A stretch of 64,000 nucleotides of DNA. Origin: Dichotomocladium elegans. Taxonomy: Eukaryota; Mucoromycota; Mucoromycetes; Mucorales; Lichtheimiaceae. The stretch is taken from contig JAIXMN010000014.1 in NCBI GenBank assembly GCA_025716815.1, positions 806,001 through 870,000 of the forward strand, given 5' to 3'. Within the stretch, counting starts at the first letter, position 1. Each line of letters begins with the position of its first letter. A model generated the notes under the pieces. It saw only the letters and a program-made list of their open reading frames with translations. It searched no databases and was not told where the DNA came from. The position numbers and the translations under genes were made by a program. Positions 46,774 through 60,968 of the stretch are shown here, in pieces.

Positions 46774-48172
46774 CTAATGCCTTCTAGACCGTTTGAAGCG
46801 TGTTTCTCTCCGTAATCGTCTACACAGTAAGAACATGAGCAAATGTGATAGAAAATTCTCCGTCACTACCCGCTATAATAGAACATTACCGCATGTTACG
46901 CTCTTGTGCAATAAGCAGTTTTTCAAGTTCCTCGTTTGGCAGGATGTCCATTTGTGGTGTCCATCCTTCTGCATCCTCCACGGTGCGGAAACCATTAGAT
47001 AGAGGTGCCGTGATTTGGTCGTAGAGTGACTAAAAGACTGGGATTAGATGCACATGCTTTCACTTTGTTAAAAATGCACATGAGTACCTCGTCTATCCAC
47101 TGTCGTTTATGTCTGTAAAGTTGTTCCCGAATAGCGTGGGCAATGATGGCCGAATATTCGCCGCCTAGGCCCACTTCAGAAGCCAGTTGCCTGCTAAATA
47201 CTTCGGGTGCATTGCTTGTTGTATTTGCCAGATCCCATTCAAATCGATCCCGGAGATTAATCTTGCCAATCTGCAGGTCAAGCTAGTCTCATCTTATCAG
47301 CCAGCCAATTCGCCATTTTGTGTTCAATGCTGAGATCATTTACATTAATCACCACGCGAATATTCTCGGCCGGCAGCTCAACTAGATGAACAGTTTCAAA
47401 ATCGACTACTTGAGTTCTGATGGACTCCGCAATGAGTGGCATGAACTTGCTGGTAGGCAATGATAGATCGTCGCATAGCATTTGCGCGAATTTTTCGGGT
47501 GTTAAGAATTGCTCTAGCGGATTGATATGTTATTTTTTGCGTCCATCGCACATTGTCTTCTTCTTTACCGTTCATATTCCATAAAAACACATCGCGTAAC
47601 CGTACATCGTCTAAATCAATATCTAGCCGAATTGGCACTAACACCTCCTCAAGGGCTGATGCCTGTTCGAGTGCTGCTGAGCTGGGATAAATGTGATTCT
47701 TCTTGCGTTGGATCTTGGCCAGTTCTGGTCCAGTAGAACCTATCTGACCTACGCGCCGCAATGCGCTAGCGCCGCCTTTTATGGTGCTTGTTGCGGGGGA
47801 CGATGACGACGCCCCCTCGTCGGAATCGTCTGCCGATTCAAGCAAGTCATCCTCTTGATCGTCCTCTGTCGGAAAGCGCGTCTTGCGATCGGCAAGATAA
47901 CTGCTGGGCAGAAGTAAAGCATTGTCTTTAGACTGTTTTAATCGTGCCGGGTAGGTTGAGTAGAGACCCTGTGTGTTAGGTGATGGCGCAGTATTATTCA
48001 TCATATGTGGTGGTGTCAGCATTGGCGGCTGTTGCTGTTGCTGCTGCTGCTGCTGTAATGGCATGGCATAGAGATAAGGCTGGTGGGGATACATTGAAGC
48101 AAGGTGTGGTGGGGGAGGCTGCTGTGCGTATTGATGCAACGGGGGAGGCGCTCCATTCGATAGCGGCGTCAT
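46774..48172 (-). CDS. SNF5/SMARCB1-type chromatin remodelling subunit
   Basis: Five exons, 384 aa: 48172-47569, 47513-47344, 47282-47088, 47029-46890, 46819-46774. Core subunit of a SWI/SNF or RSC complex that binds the nucleosome acidic patch. The N-terminus is Pro/Gln-rich with nine consecutive Gln near residue 40, then acidic. The SNF5 domain starts near 178 and has the two repeats: VPIRLDIDLDDVRLRDVFLW ... ESIRTQVVDF, then NLDLQIGKINLRDRFEWDL ... VGLGGEYSAIIAHAIREQL. The C-terminus reads RNMRRLRRETRFKRSRRH and is reached only through a short last exon of 46 bp. Whether it is Snf5 or Sfh1 cannot be settled; the short length favours Sfh1. Confidence 0.93.
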
Positions 48173-48239
48173 TGTGCGTATATGATCACGATCGAATTCG
48201 ACAAAGCAAAAGAGGGGTGGTTGGGAAAAATAAGGAAAA

Positions 48240-48734
48240 AATAGAAAAGCGGAAACGCGTGCGCGACTCGTTTTTATTTTTTACTTATTCTCACTTTTTA
48301 CCTGCCTGCTGTCTTTTATCTTCTTCAGGCTTTCTTGGTGTGACATAGCTGAAGGCATGCAAGGCATGGGCGGATATTGCACTAAGCAGTGTTCTGAAGA
48401 TAAACAATGCCCTGCAACATACTTTTACTAGTCCCAAGCATAGGTCCATATTTGCTACTACCCTGTTTATTGCCAACGCGGACCAAGGCCAGATTTGTGT
48501 CCCCTATGTATAAAACTATAATTCCTGTCCCACCAACACTGAGTGCCCTTCTTCATGGATCAGGGGAGGTGACAATAGGAACGGGTGATTCAACTGTACC
48601 AGGATGCATATCCGCACAAGGAGTTTTTTTTTGTCAGCATGCAGATCCCCGACAGCTCGTTGGGCTGCCTTTACCTGGGTCAAAATAGTGCGAAGATCGC
48701 GGAACAGGCTAATCAGTCTGTGACGTCGGGTCAT
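48240..48734 (-). other. possible small multi-exon gene, unresolved
   Basis: Starting at an ATG at 48734 a frame reads MTRRHRLISLFRDLRTILTQ, then a good donor (GTAAAG) and an acceptor (GGTACAG) leading to LNHPFLLSPPLIHEEGHS. Further on, TGIIVLYIGDTNLALVRVG and a basic end RKPEEDKRQQ appear in different frames. A small protein with several tiny exons is plausible, sharing a promoter with the SelO gene 63 bp away. I could not close a complete model. Confidence 0.33.
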
Positions 48735-48796
48735 GTGAATCCCTTTTATGCGAACATTAGAGTCGTGACTTTTCCTTGCTATCCAGCTTTCTTCGT

Positions 48797-50883
<2,087 letters not shown>

Positions 50884-51019
50884 TTGGAAACATTGTGCGA
50901 ATATATCTTTATTAATGTTGATGCGAAAAGGAATAAGAAATATAAAGTGGAGGAGAGCAGATGAAGGAAAAGGGTATAGCGAGTGGATGCATCGTTCTTT
51001 TATGATGGCTTTTTTTTCT

Positions 51020-53152
51020 TTATATCCAGTTATCGCGATCAAGTGTCCAACTTCCATTGGCGTCATCCCCCTCATTTCCGTGCTGATTCGCGTTACGCAT
51101 TCGGTTCGCCACGTCACTAAACATTGTCCGACCCATATTGATCATCTTGCCAAAATCAAACAGCTCCTCCTCATCATTGTCCTCTTCCTCTGCTTCCTCT
51201 TCTTCCTCAGGCACCACAGGAGGAATAGCAGATGGTGACGAAGACAGCGGCAAATGGTGGTTATGGTTCAGCTGCTGTCGAGTACCAGTGCTGTTGCTCT
51301 GGTGCTGTTGCGGCCAAGACGAGACTGCTGCATTCCCTACAGAAACAGGGTCTCTATCAGGGTCAGGGCCAGCAAGGGATGCAAAGAAGGACGAGGGCGA
51401 GAATGCTGTCGAATGGTCATCTCCACTCATTTGGTGAATGAAACGAGCAATGGATGGCCCGGCCATGTCCATCAGGGAGCTACTTCGTTTATGGCGTACT
51501 TGAGAGGCAGTCGTTACCCCTTCGGAAGATGATAGAAGTGGATCAAGCGATATTCTAAGCGTTGGCCCATGTTTGATTGGAAGAAATTTATTTAGCTTTC
51601 TCTAGAGCTTCTCCTCTGGTTCTAACCCCTCCTCTCACTATACCGTCGCTTTGACTGTTGTTGTTGCTCCTTAGCCGTGGACTGACGAGTTTCTTCGTCC
51701 CACCCATACTCATCATCGTCTTCCAAGCTCATAATGATATTCTTTTTGATAAATGCCAATTTCTCGGTGAAGTCATCGAGGCGGTCACCAAGAATAGAAT
51801 GCGCTACCGCAGCAACGGACGATCGCCTCCCAGTCCCACCCGTTTCGGTGTCAGTATCGTTCTCGGCCTCATGTGATTGTTTGGTGGGTTGATTCTGTGC
51901 ATCCTCCTGCTTTCTTACGCTGGTAGCAGCCGTTGTCGTCTCGGCCTGCTTTGGAACTTCTGATATGATTGGAACAGTACCCACAGAGTCTGCGCCGGGT
52001 ATCACTTCTGGTCTCTGATCTGTCTGGAATGATAGCGGATCAGTCATCGTGAGTTTCAAGGAAGATGTGAGCGGTGCGGAAGTTATCAGTTCTAGCTGTT
52101 GTTGTTGTCCTACTATCGACGATGCTTCCTCTGGCTTTGTCTCCGTCGTCTTAGGTATTTCTGATTGTACCACCATTGCTAGTGGATCGTTCAAAAATGG
52201 TTCCCCTTGATGTGGTACTGGTGGTCCTTTTGAAGCTTCCTCATCGACTTCATCATGCACCGCAGGCGTACTTTCAGACTTGATGATCAAGTTAGCCATC
52301 CCAGCCGAGGAAAAATGCGTTCTTGGTAAGCCTACGATCGGAAAGCTTGGCTCTTGCCGAACACGTGGCTCCTCCTCTTGGCGCTTAAAATGTACGTTTT
52401 CTAGTTCTTCTTCCATCTCATCCTCTTCTTGATCCATTTCAGTCCAGTCGCTCTTATAAGGCTCAGCTCTGTCATGTGCTGCAACATCCAATAGCTCTTG
52501 GCCATGGTCGGGATCTGCTAAAGGGGTTTCGGGCCCAACTTCAGCTGAATTGATTCCGTTACCGCTGCTACCGGAGACAGCGCTCATCTTTTTGGGACAC
52601 TATGAGTCTCTCAACGGCTTTGATTCTGTTTGCATGCCTCCCCTTTTCCTTTTTCCCTGTTCCCCATCCCACTCGATATCGCACCTTGGCGTCCTTCTGT
52701 TTTGATGCTGCAGTCGATATGCGATTATCTGTCAAGACCTGGGCATCATCGTCATAGCAGCTGGAAGTCGTTGCAAACGGATTCCGTGACAAAAATCGGT
52801 TAGGAACAGCAAACGTATCCCGCCTCATGAACTCTTTGCAGTCGCCTTCATCGCGCTCGACGTTGGCGACGTGATGATCAAGCAGAGGCCCAATACTGGC
52901 TATCGTATTTGGATCGGGAATATCATCGGCAGTAAAGGGTTGGGATGATGATGGTTCTGCGTCATCCTCCAGCCGAATGCCCTGTGATCGGCGAGGGAGA
53001 AGTGCAGTTATTGCCCAGAGACCGCAGCTGCGATGCGATCGGTCGTCCGACTTATCCGGCTGCAGAACTTGCTGAATCTCGTCATCGTCGTCGTCTGGTG
53101 GAAGCAAAATAGGTTGTGGCGAACGGCCAAGGCAATCGCGGAAAGGATTCAT
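51020..53152 (-). CDS. long acidic, disordered protein of unknown function
   Basis: Three long frames join through GT-AG introns of 85 and 44 bp (53152-52685, 52599-51644, 51599-51020), 667 aa. Not recognised. It starts MNPFRDCLG; a second NPF (NPFATTSS) lies near residue 130. Sequence is rich in Glu, Asp, Ser, Gln with little fold, apart from a helical block RLDDFTEKLAFIKKNIIMSL near 440, a short segment KFLPIKHGPTLRISLDPLL at the second junction, and a C-terminal block LFDFGKMINMGRTMF. The NPF pair hints at EH-domain partners. The 44-bp intron is at the short end for fungi, so the alternative is two or three separate genes. Divergent from the START gene. Confidence 0.7.
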
Positions 53153-53771
53153 TCTGTAGGAGTGTGGATATGTATATAGCTTTCTCCCTGGCCGTCTTCC
53201 TTTTCCTTTTCCTGAAGACAAGAGTGGGGAAATTGTGGGTGTCCTTTTTGCTGTATCCACTTGAGTTATTGTGTAACCAGAAAAGACTTACTTCAAAGTC
53301 CACCCTTTGCTCCTCAAGACCTCAATTTCGCACATTTAGTTTCTGCGTTGATGGATGCTGCGCCGCACGTTGTGAGGTTTGGATCCGAAATATGCAGCTA
53401 AAACCAAGTTTTCTGTCGCAGCTATCCTACATGCAGCATATGGCATTTCCCATCGAGGTTGATTTCATTACATTGAATAATACAAAGGCCTTGACGCATC
53501 GTATAAGTTTATATGAGCGCGTGTTGGAACGGACCAAAAAAGCCTATAGATCATGAGCGTACCAAGTCGTACAGACAGATAATTTAATACAATTGCCGCG
53601 ATGGCAATTTGGGGGACCACTCTCCTTGCGCGTGTAAATGGACGATCCACAAAGCACGAGCGCGAACTTTGTTTCCGCTTTTCTTCTTCCTTCATACTTC
53701 TTTTCTACCTTGTCCGTTATCTTCGTTTCACTGGAAGCGTCTTGTGCATGATTGCTTTCTGCTTGTGAGGA
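53153..53771. promoter_or_regulatory. shared upstream region of two divergent genes
   Basis: 619 bp separate the start codons of the disordered-protein gene and the START gene. Frames inside are short and overlap. Pyrimidine-rich leader sequence precedes the plus-strand ATG. Confidence 0.5.
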
Positions 53772-56700
53772 ATGCCTACCATGACCCTTTCGAGATCCTC
53801 GTCGTCGTCCTTCCTTCCCGTCCATGTCCTTTCACACGATCGCGATAGCGGCATCTCCACCGAAGCTGAATCAGACGCCGATCTTCGTCCGCCCATCCTT
53901 GGTACCGTTAGTCCCTCCGCCTACCCTTTCAGTGACGACGATGAATCCCCACCCGGCACCAGCTCAACCCCGACTCAACAGCCCGCTTCGCTTGTGGACT
54001 TGACCAGCAATTCCAACAACACCACTACTTCGCTATTATTTAGTTCGGAAAGCTACCATAATTACCAGGCCGAGCAGGCCATGTACTCCATTAAGCAACT
54101 CGCTCGTGAGGATTCATGGAAGAAAACACTCAAGCATAAAAGCGGTGTTATGGTCTATATGTATCAGCCGCCGAAACAAACGACTAAGATTGCTGACTCA
54201 AAGGCGCCTATTTTTAAAGGCGAAACCGTTATCCATGGCTTCTCACCCCAAGCAGTTTTTTATGTAATTGGCATGCGTAAGCTATGGGATAATCAGTAAG
54301 TGGGTTTATTTTTTTTTTTTGTTGATGCGGAGGGAAGAAGTCTAACACGTGGCCTGTGCCTGTATTTATCGCCAGTTTTGAAGAAGGCCGATTGGTTGCA
54401 AATTTGAATGAAACAACATCCATCACCTACGAAGCCTATAGGCATAGCTCTTCGTCAAAGTAAGATAACATTACCCGTCAATATAAGGCCATGATCTGCA
54501 GTCTCACATCCCCTTTTTTATAACTCTCTAGAGCTTACGACGTAGCATTGGTTGAGCGGATAGAATGCTCAGCAGACGGTGTAATTGCATTTGCATGTAC
54601 GAGCATCGAAACACCCCAGTTACCCAAAGTTCCAGGTCGAACTCGACGACATATGAAGCTACAGGGTTGGGTTCTCAAACCTTTGCATACAACACCTCCA
54701 TCCACCAAAGTGACTTATTTCACCCAAGAAAACGTCAAAGGCTGGATCGCTGGTCTGACAAAGAAATCACTTGCTCGACGTCCTCTGATCATTGCCGACG
54801 TCGAGGCATACTTGGTGCAGAAAGCAACGCGGTTAAAAGATAGAAATCCCATATCATCATCGGCTACGAATCTTCCCTCAGAAACCATCGGTGATTCACG
54901 AAATCGTCCAAGGCGCCCATCTATCATGAATCAATCACAACAGCCACAGCAGCATTTTAATAATTCAAGGCAAAGAAGCAAAACGTCCACGTCGAATCCC
55001 CATAATTCAGCAGCAATGTCTAGGTATTTTACATGTTTTCTTTGAGCAGTAGAATGGAATACTAATATAGGTTTTCTGGCGGGACCTACTAAATAGCAGC
55101 CACCTTCATCCTACGCACGGAATCCTTGCACGCTCTTCTCCAAACACGTCCTCACAACCTGCTGATTCGGGCACATCGTCCCGCTCATCATCGTTAAATC
55201 GGCGTATCCGGTTTGCTGACGACGATGTCTCTATCGGAACAAACAGCTCCACCAACAACAACATCGACATATCACCATCCACCGACTCTATACCACTTTC
55301 GAACACTTCTGAAGCCGCATCTCTTCCTTCAGTACAGCTTACAGCTCCTGCCATTGGTCGATTATACCCTCCATCACGCCATAGAACAGTCCGCAAGCAG
55401 TGTCTGGATACACTTAAGCGCCTCGCTACAGATGACTTAGAAGAATGGAAACAGCTCGGAGAACGTAATAGTACCAAACTCTATTCAAAATCTGTGCAGG
55501 GGTCTGCGCTGCCGATCCTCCGAGGAGACGCGACCATCAATGCGCGTTGGACACCAGAACAGGTTTGTTCGGTGGTACAGAGCTTCGGTGCACGCAAAAT
55601 ATGTAAGTACGCCACCTTTCATGTCTAAAGCTCCACTTCTCCTAAAACTCGTTGTTTTTTAGGGGATGAATACTTTGAGAAGGGGCATATTGTTGAACGT
55701 TTCTCGCAGAAAGAGTACTTGCTGTATACGCAGATGCGAAGCATGTTTCCAATACATAGCCGGGATTTCTCAGTCCTGACGGCAATTGACAGCGATCCGG
55801 CGACGGGTACAGTCTATGTGGCAAGCGCGAGCGTAACGGACAACCTAATCCCCGAAGAAAAAACACATGTGCGGGGTAAGATCCACATCTATGGTTGGGT
55901 ATTCAGTCCTATGCGCAATGAGCGAGGGCGGCCGAGTGGAATTCGGGTGACATTTGTGTGTCACATGGACCTGGAAGGAACCGCACCCTTGCCCCCGGCT
56001 ATCATCCGTCAGTTAACGATGGAAGTGCCGTCATGTGTTGATCGCGTTCAGTGGTATCTGAGGCAGCATGGATGTCCACCCTATATCCGACGTGTAGCGG
56101 GGAAGATCACCCAGGAAATATTTGATTCAAAGGACAAAAGCTACCGGATCTCTCTTATCGCCAAGCACAATCCGTCCCATCATTACGCCCAGCGTGATGA
56201 ATCTACAAAAACGTGGTGCACGGACATTCGGACGCACACAAGCATGTACAACTGCGGCTTCAGCGTTCATACAGTGCCTGAAACCGGAATCCGAGTTGAA
56301 CTCAGAGCAGATAGTATGGGCATCCGGATATATACCGAAGATGAAAACCTGGACGGAACGATTATTGAAGCAGCCATCATCCCCAATCCCCCCGGGTCTG
56401 CGACTCGGTATATGTGGAAAGACGTGTCTCTCAAGGAAGAGCCGAAGGAAGCCCCTGAGGCGTCAATAATGCTGCCACGGACTTTTAATGACAAATTAGA
56501 TGCTCCCATCACTCCAAATTCACCTTCTCAAATAAGAGAAGATGGAATTGAGCAATGCCAAGAGGAGCTGGGCGCAACTCCGTCATTGTCACTTTCTTCA
56601 AAACCGGTTACAACACGTCAAAGAAACCGTCCTGTACAAGCGGATACAGAACAGATATTTCCAAATAGCCTCCATGAAACGCATCGTAAGTTGTGTGTTT

Positions 56701-56998
56701 GTTTTCCTGTTTCCGATCAGAACAACGTTCTAAACAAACAAAGATATAGGGAAAAATTACCAAAAGTCGACTTTGGAAACACCTACGATGACCACAATAT
56801 TTCCTAAAGAAGAGGTAAGAAATGATGACGGAATGGGATTTCTCATTGACATTATTTTATGGCTAGTTCCGGACGCAGAATAACAATCATATGTTGGTTA
56901 TCACGGACGAGTTGACATTTACTGGGCAGCAGCTTTCTGTTATCTTGTTACTGATGGCAGCATGCTACTACATGGGCAAGTTCTCATGTCGATGCTAA
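53772..56998 (+). CDS. tandem START-domain lipid-binding protein, tail-anchored
   Basis: Seven exons, 941 aa: 53772-54295, 54376-54459, 54532-55023, 55097-55602, 55663-56685, 56750-56814, 56867-56998. Two START-like domains are seen. The first spans about 100-290 (FKGETVIHGFSPQAVFYVIG, RLVANLNETTSITYEAY, WVLKPLHTTPPSTKVTYFTQ). The second spans about 500-735 (WDEYFEKGHIVERFSQKEY, DFSVLTAIDSD, IHIYGWVFSP, PSCVDRVQWYL). START domains hold a sterol or phospholipid. Ser/Asn-rich linkers separate them. The last exon encodes a hydrophobic helix (LSVILLLMAACYYMGKF) followed by four residues, so the protein is probably tail-anchored in the ER or another membrane, with both lipid domains cytosolic. It could move lipid at a contact site. 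Start may be the ATG at 53772 or 53781. Confidence 0.88.
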
Positions 56999-57513
56999 GC
57001 GCTCCATAACACCTGAAGAGGTGTCTGTATATTATCTACCATTTTATTTTCTGCCCTTCTTTTTCTACTTTGTTTTAGTAATTCTTAGTAGACTAATAGC
57101 TGTTGAGCTTCTGTAATACAGTTGTCCGCGTACTTTGGATAATGGAGGAAAACCTATCTTTACTCCGCACGCAATTGGAAGCATAAAAAAACATAGGCCA
57201 TACTGTAGCCGCATAGCTGATACGAGATACTTGAAATCTGGGAATGACTTCACCTCAGTGATATAGGGAAGGGATGTCCTTGCGTGTAGCCACTCGCTGA
57301 TAGCTCAATACGGGGGGGGAGGATATTTGCCTCTAAGGATAACCACAAGAATGTTTTAGCATTGAGACGTGTATTAAGTGCTTTGGTTCGAAGGGTAATA
57401 GTGTATATGAAGGGAAATATGAGGTCGATAACTGATAAAGCAGAACGGTGTATAATACAATGATAAGCCAATAATGGCAAAGGGGTGATCGGAGGTGAGC
57501 CAGGAGTTGATTG
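56999..57513. other. convergent intergenic region
   Basis: 3' flanks of the START gene and the fucosyltransferase-like gene. Contains a G-run near 57312-57320. No gene supported. Confidence 0.5.
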
Positions 57514-58827
57514 TTACCAATCTTCCATAGCATTAATTAAGCATTTCCTGACATTGTCCGGAAAATAGAGGTCGGTCTGAACCTGAGCTGCCCATGCCGC
57601 CGTTTTCAAATAATCATCGCCTGAAGTGCCTATGAGATAGTCCATGCGGGATAAGATGACCCAGTCCATGATGGAACGTGCGTATAGGAGTTTTGTTCGT
57701 TTCTCGTCGGATTCAGTGAGGACAGGGTCGCCGGTCATCATCGACAAGGGGGTGAATTCATAATGTTCAGCGACTGCATGGATCACCATTGGTTGCTCAT
57801 CCTTGTTGCGCTTAGCAATGGCACTCCGCAATGCCTCGATCACCTCCGGCGATGATCCAGATAAGAATAGATGGCATTGCTTCCCCAAAAGTTTCGCACG
57901 GCTGCACACGAAGGCTGCCCGCGCGGCAATGCAGTCTGCTCCTTCTGCGGAGGTCATCCGCACACCCACCCGAGTCCATCGCTCACGGATGCTCCCTTCC
58001 ATCGTCGGACGCTTATGGAGTGGATCAACATACATCTCGCCGCCACCCATTATATTCTGATAGGGAGACAGACGATCTGCTAGCCATTCGCTTGGCTTGG
58101 AGAATAAGAGTTGACTTGCAATCCAGAACCCTTCTGATCGTTCAAGTTTCTCGAGTTGGTACTTGTCCCTCAAAACCTTCATATGTGCGTTTTCACGCAA
58201 CGTCCACCAGGGAGCCCAGTTGCCCGCTTCAAGAATATGTATGTTTTGTGAAGTGTATTCCGATACAAAATCGGTCGTCTGAAGATCATGCATGCTCTCC
58301 GCTCTGCGGATGGTAGCCGGATCAGCGCGCTCGAGATAGAATTTGACCTGTCCAGGATTCATGCACATGTAGCTTGGACTCGTTTCAAAGAACCAGTCAA
58401 ACTTTATGGGTGTGTCCATGTCAATACCGACGGCAGCGCCATCCCAAAGCATACTGAACATATAAGCACTGGTGATTCCAAGCAGTCGTTCCTCAAGAGA
58501 GCCGCAGCTGTTATTTTCTTTGCAGCTGTAGAGCACAAGAAGTGGCGGCGTATCAAAATCAGGTGTACGATTCGCCATGTAGCCCACTCGGATATGGGCA
58601 AGGACAGAAGTGAGTAAGGTGCTGTTGAGCCGCTGGAATGGATTTCTGCGCTCAATGACTAGGTCGTTACGTTGCTGACGTCCTTTTGAACTTGTGATCG
58701 AATTTAGGGATGAGAAGGAAAAATAGAGGAAGATAACCAAGATGACAGCCAGGACCCAGCCATTAGACCTCATCATGACTTCAAAAGAGGGGTAGGAAAG
58801 ATAATCGAACCTTGCTGTATGATCCAT
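57514..58827 (-). CDS. type II membrane protein, fucosyltransferase-like
   Basis: Uninterrupted 437-aa frame from the ATG at 58827; it extends five codons upstream only to a TTG. A short cytosolic N-terminus is followed by a signal anchor at about 23-40 (GWVLAVILVIFLYFSF) and a lumenal domain, the layout of Golgi glycosyltransferases. Blocks such as LLGITSAYMFSMLWDGAAVG, WVILSRMDYLIGTSGDDY and YAWAAQ-like AAWAAQVQ resemble GDP-fucose-dependent fucosyltransferases (GT23/GT37-type folds), with an RMDY.IGTSGD region like a sugar-nucleotide loop. Several N-glycosylation sequons are present (NST, NRT, NNS). Donor and acceptor are inference. No intron, unlike most neighbours. Confidence 0.75.
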   Translation of the reverse strand: MDHTARFDYLSYPSFEVMMRSNGWVLAVILVIFLYFSFSSLNSITSSKGRQQRNDLVIERRNPFQRLNSTLLTSVLAHIRVGYMANRTPDFDTPPLLVLYSCKENNSCGSLEERLLGITSAYMFSMLWDGAAVGIDMDTPIKFDWFFETSPSYMCMNPGQVKFYLERADPATIRRAESMHDLQTTDFVSEYTSQNIHILEAGNWAPWWTLRENAHMKVLRDKYQLEKLERSEGFWIASQLLFSKPSEWLADRLSPYQNIMGGGEMYVDPLHKRPTMEGSIRERWTRVGVRMTSAEGADCIAARAAFVCSRAKLLGKQCHLFLSGSSPEVIEALRSAIAKRNKDEQPMVIHAVAEHYEFTPLSMMTGDPVLTESDEKRTKLLYARSIMDWVILSRMDYLIGTSGDDYLKTAAWAAQVQTDLYFPDNVRKCLINAMEDW

Positions 58828-60968
58828 AATTGGACCTTTCAAATTCGCCGTGACTTTGAGCTTTTGAAGTCCGACATAACCTTCAGAACCAGGTGGATTG
58901 AACGTACACCATCGGCTGTTGACGGTTGCTACTTGATGTAAACCTGTAGTCTTTATTCTAGTAGTAAAACGGACAATGTGGTTTTTATAGTAATTTGTTA
59001 TAAATGACTACTTCGAGTCTTTAGCAGATGCAGTGTAGGAATACATGTGGTGTCAAGTCCAATTCTGTTCCTGAATACTGAACAAGTTCAGGATAGGTCG
59101 GGCACTCGGTATCGCTTCTCAGATATCATTCGCTTTCCTTCGATTATACCGATGAGCTCGACATCCCATCAAAGAGGATGTTCTCGCCATCAGTTGCATT
59201 TTCCCAACAGAGAAATTGGCTTCCGCTTTTACAGTCTACGTTGCGACCTGTATGTAGAGATACTTTAATGTCATAAGGCTAGTAAATTTTGAGAATGCTG
59301 CTAATTCTGTCATGGATTACAATAACTACGTACCATGCACACGATGATATATGGGATAATTGAAGCAGCGGGAACAAACCTTATTTAGAGCTATCCCGAG
59401 CTAAAGTTGTTCATACTGAGAAATTCTCGTATCAACGCTGAATCTTATTTCGCTAACCTATTATTCCTTCACCAAAGCTGCTCCTTCAACCTAATGATGA
59501 GCTTGTTGGTAATAATACTCGCTTGAAGTGCTTTGATCACAACGGCTCGTAATTTTTTTAGCTTCCTAAAGCCATCATCAATATCACAGCTACAAAATGG
59601 GGATTCTTATGAGCTGTTTGATCAGCTACTGGCTGATTTACTGTATTTACGACCACAGCACCGCTGTGGTAAATGTTATTGGAATACAAAAAGATAAATT
59701 ACTTATTATACCATAGGGGTTGTTTCAAGCAGTAGGAAGCTTATTCTATTCATCTGATTCGCTGACATGATTCCAAGTCGCGTGCCAGAGAAGACAGTGC
59801 GACACCGTATCCAAACTATAGAAGCCGGGTTTTTAACCAAGAACTAGTCGAAAGGGTGGATGACGCGCTTGCATCTTAACCAATGCGTACCACATAGTGC
59901 CACATTCACAGGCCTGGCTCTGGGGTTGACTTTGCTGCTGCACAATGACTGTTTGAGGAGCTGACCTATCGTGTTTGGGTATTCCAGTGTTGATATGTAG
60001 AACAATTAGGTAGGGTACAGAATATAAGGACTTGCGCTGGCTGGTAATACTCTTGAGGAGGGGGTTAGGGAGCAATAAGCGTCTTGCTCTATCCTGATGG
60101 TCGTGTCGCATAGGTGATTACGGATTGAAGGATCCATGACGCCGCGTTAGACCCAGATCCATTTCCACAGTCTTTTTCCCTCTATTTTTCTCCCACTGGG
60201 TTTTTATGAGGTTTTACCGACGTGAGGATGGTCTGAAAGGAACAAGGACACATAATCTATGATAGAGGTCACCGATACACACACAAGAACCTTATCTGTA
60301 ATAGTGCTATCATCTCCGAGTACCCGTGTAAGACGGAGTATCCAGTTGACGTAATTAGGACCTCTTCCATAAATCATATAAATCGTAGATAAATGTGTAG
60401 CGATGGAGGATCTTTATTCCGATTTCATTCGAATAAAAGACATCCACGAGCCTCATCGTATTCTAACTGTCCACCATAAAAGCAACTAAAACACCGCAGC
60501 TGGCAACCTGTTGATAAGGGAAGTGGATTTAAACACTGCATGTGCTTTTTATATTCCAAGAGAATCGCAGTGTGTGGGCTCATGATTCCCTCGTTAATAA
60601 TAAACCCGTGGGAATGTTTATCACCAAGAAATGGCAGGAGGAGTGCTATCATTTGTCGAGCAGCCTTTGTTTTGAAGAGATCGCTCACGCTGGTCCAGCA
60701 GCATCGGTAGAAGTGAATACCGCTGCATTGTTTTCGATCCTCGATCCACTCAGCATACCTCTTGCGCTTTATTTACGTAATCTCAGCAACCTCTTCTCTG
60801 CGTTGCACAGCACGATTGTTAGAAGTTGACAGAGAAACACATAAATGGTTGAATGGACTTTTCAGTTATCAACATAATTATCCGTTATCTGAGGTGCTCT
60901 TTCCTTTTCCTTCGAACTCGATACATCCCAGCCGTGTACGTAGTTGCCAACTCACTTTTAGATCTATA
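58828..60968. other. gene-poor tract, one weak small frame
   Basis: Nothing can be supported firmly. A minus-strand frame at 60111-59833 reads PQTVIVQQQSQPQSQACECG, recalling the Gln/Cys-rich start of small cysteine-rich membrane proteins, with a possible donor (GTACGC) soon after; the remaining exons cannot be found. The right end may be the upstream flank of the Fanzor-like relic. Confidence 0.35.

Noticed and set aside
51138..51532. Plus-strand Ser- and Gly-rich frames
   Set aside because: Antisense of the acidic (GAG/GAA/GAC) tract in the disordered protein's last exon.
60425..60829. Opposed 87- and 95-aa frames
   Set aside because: Overlapping on both strands with no domain or splice support; could be chance.
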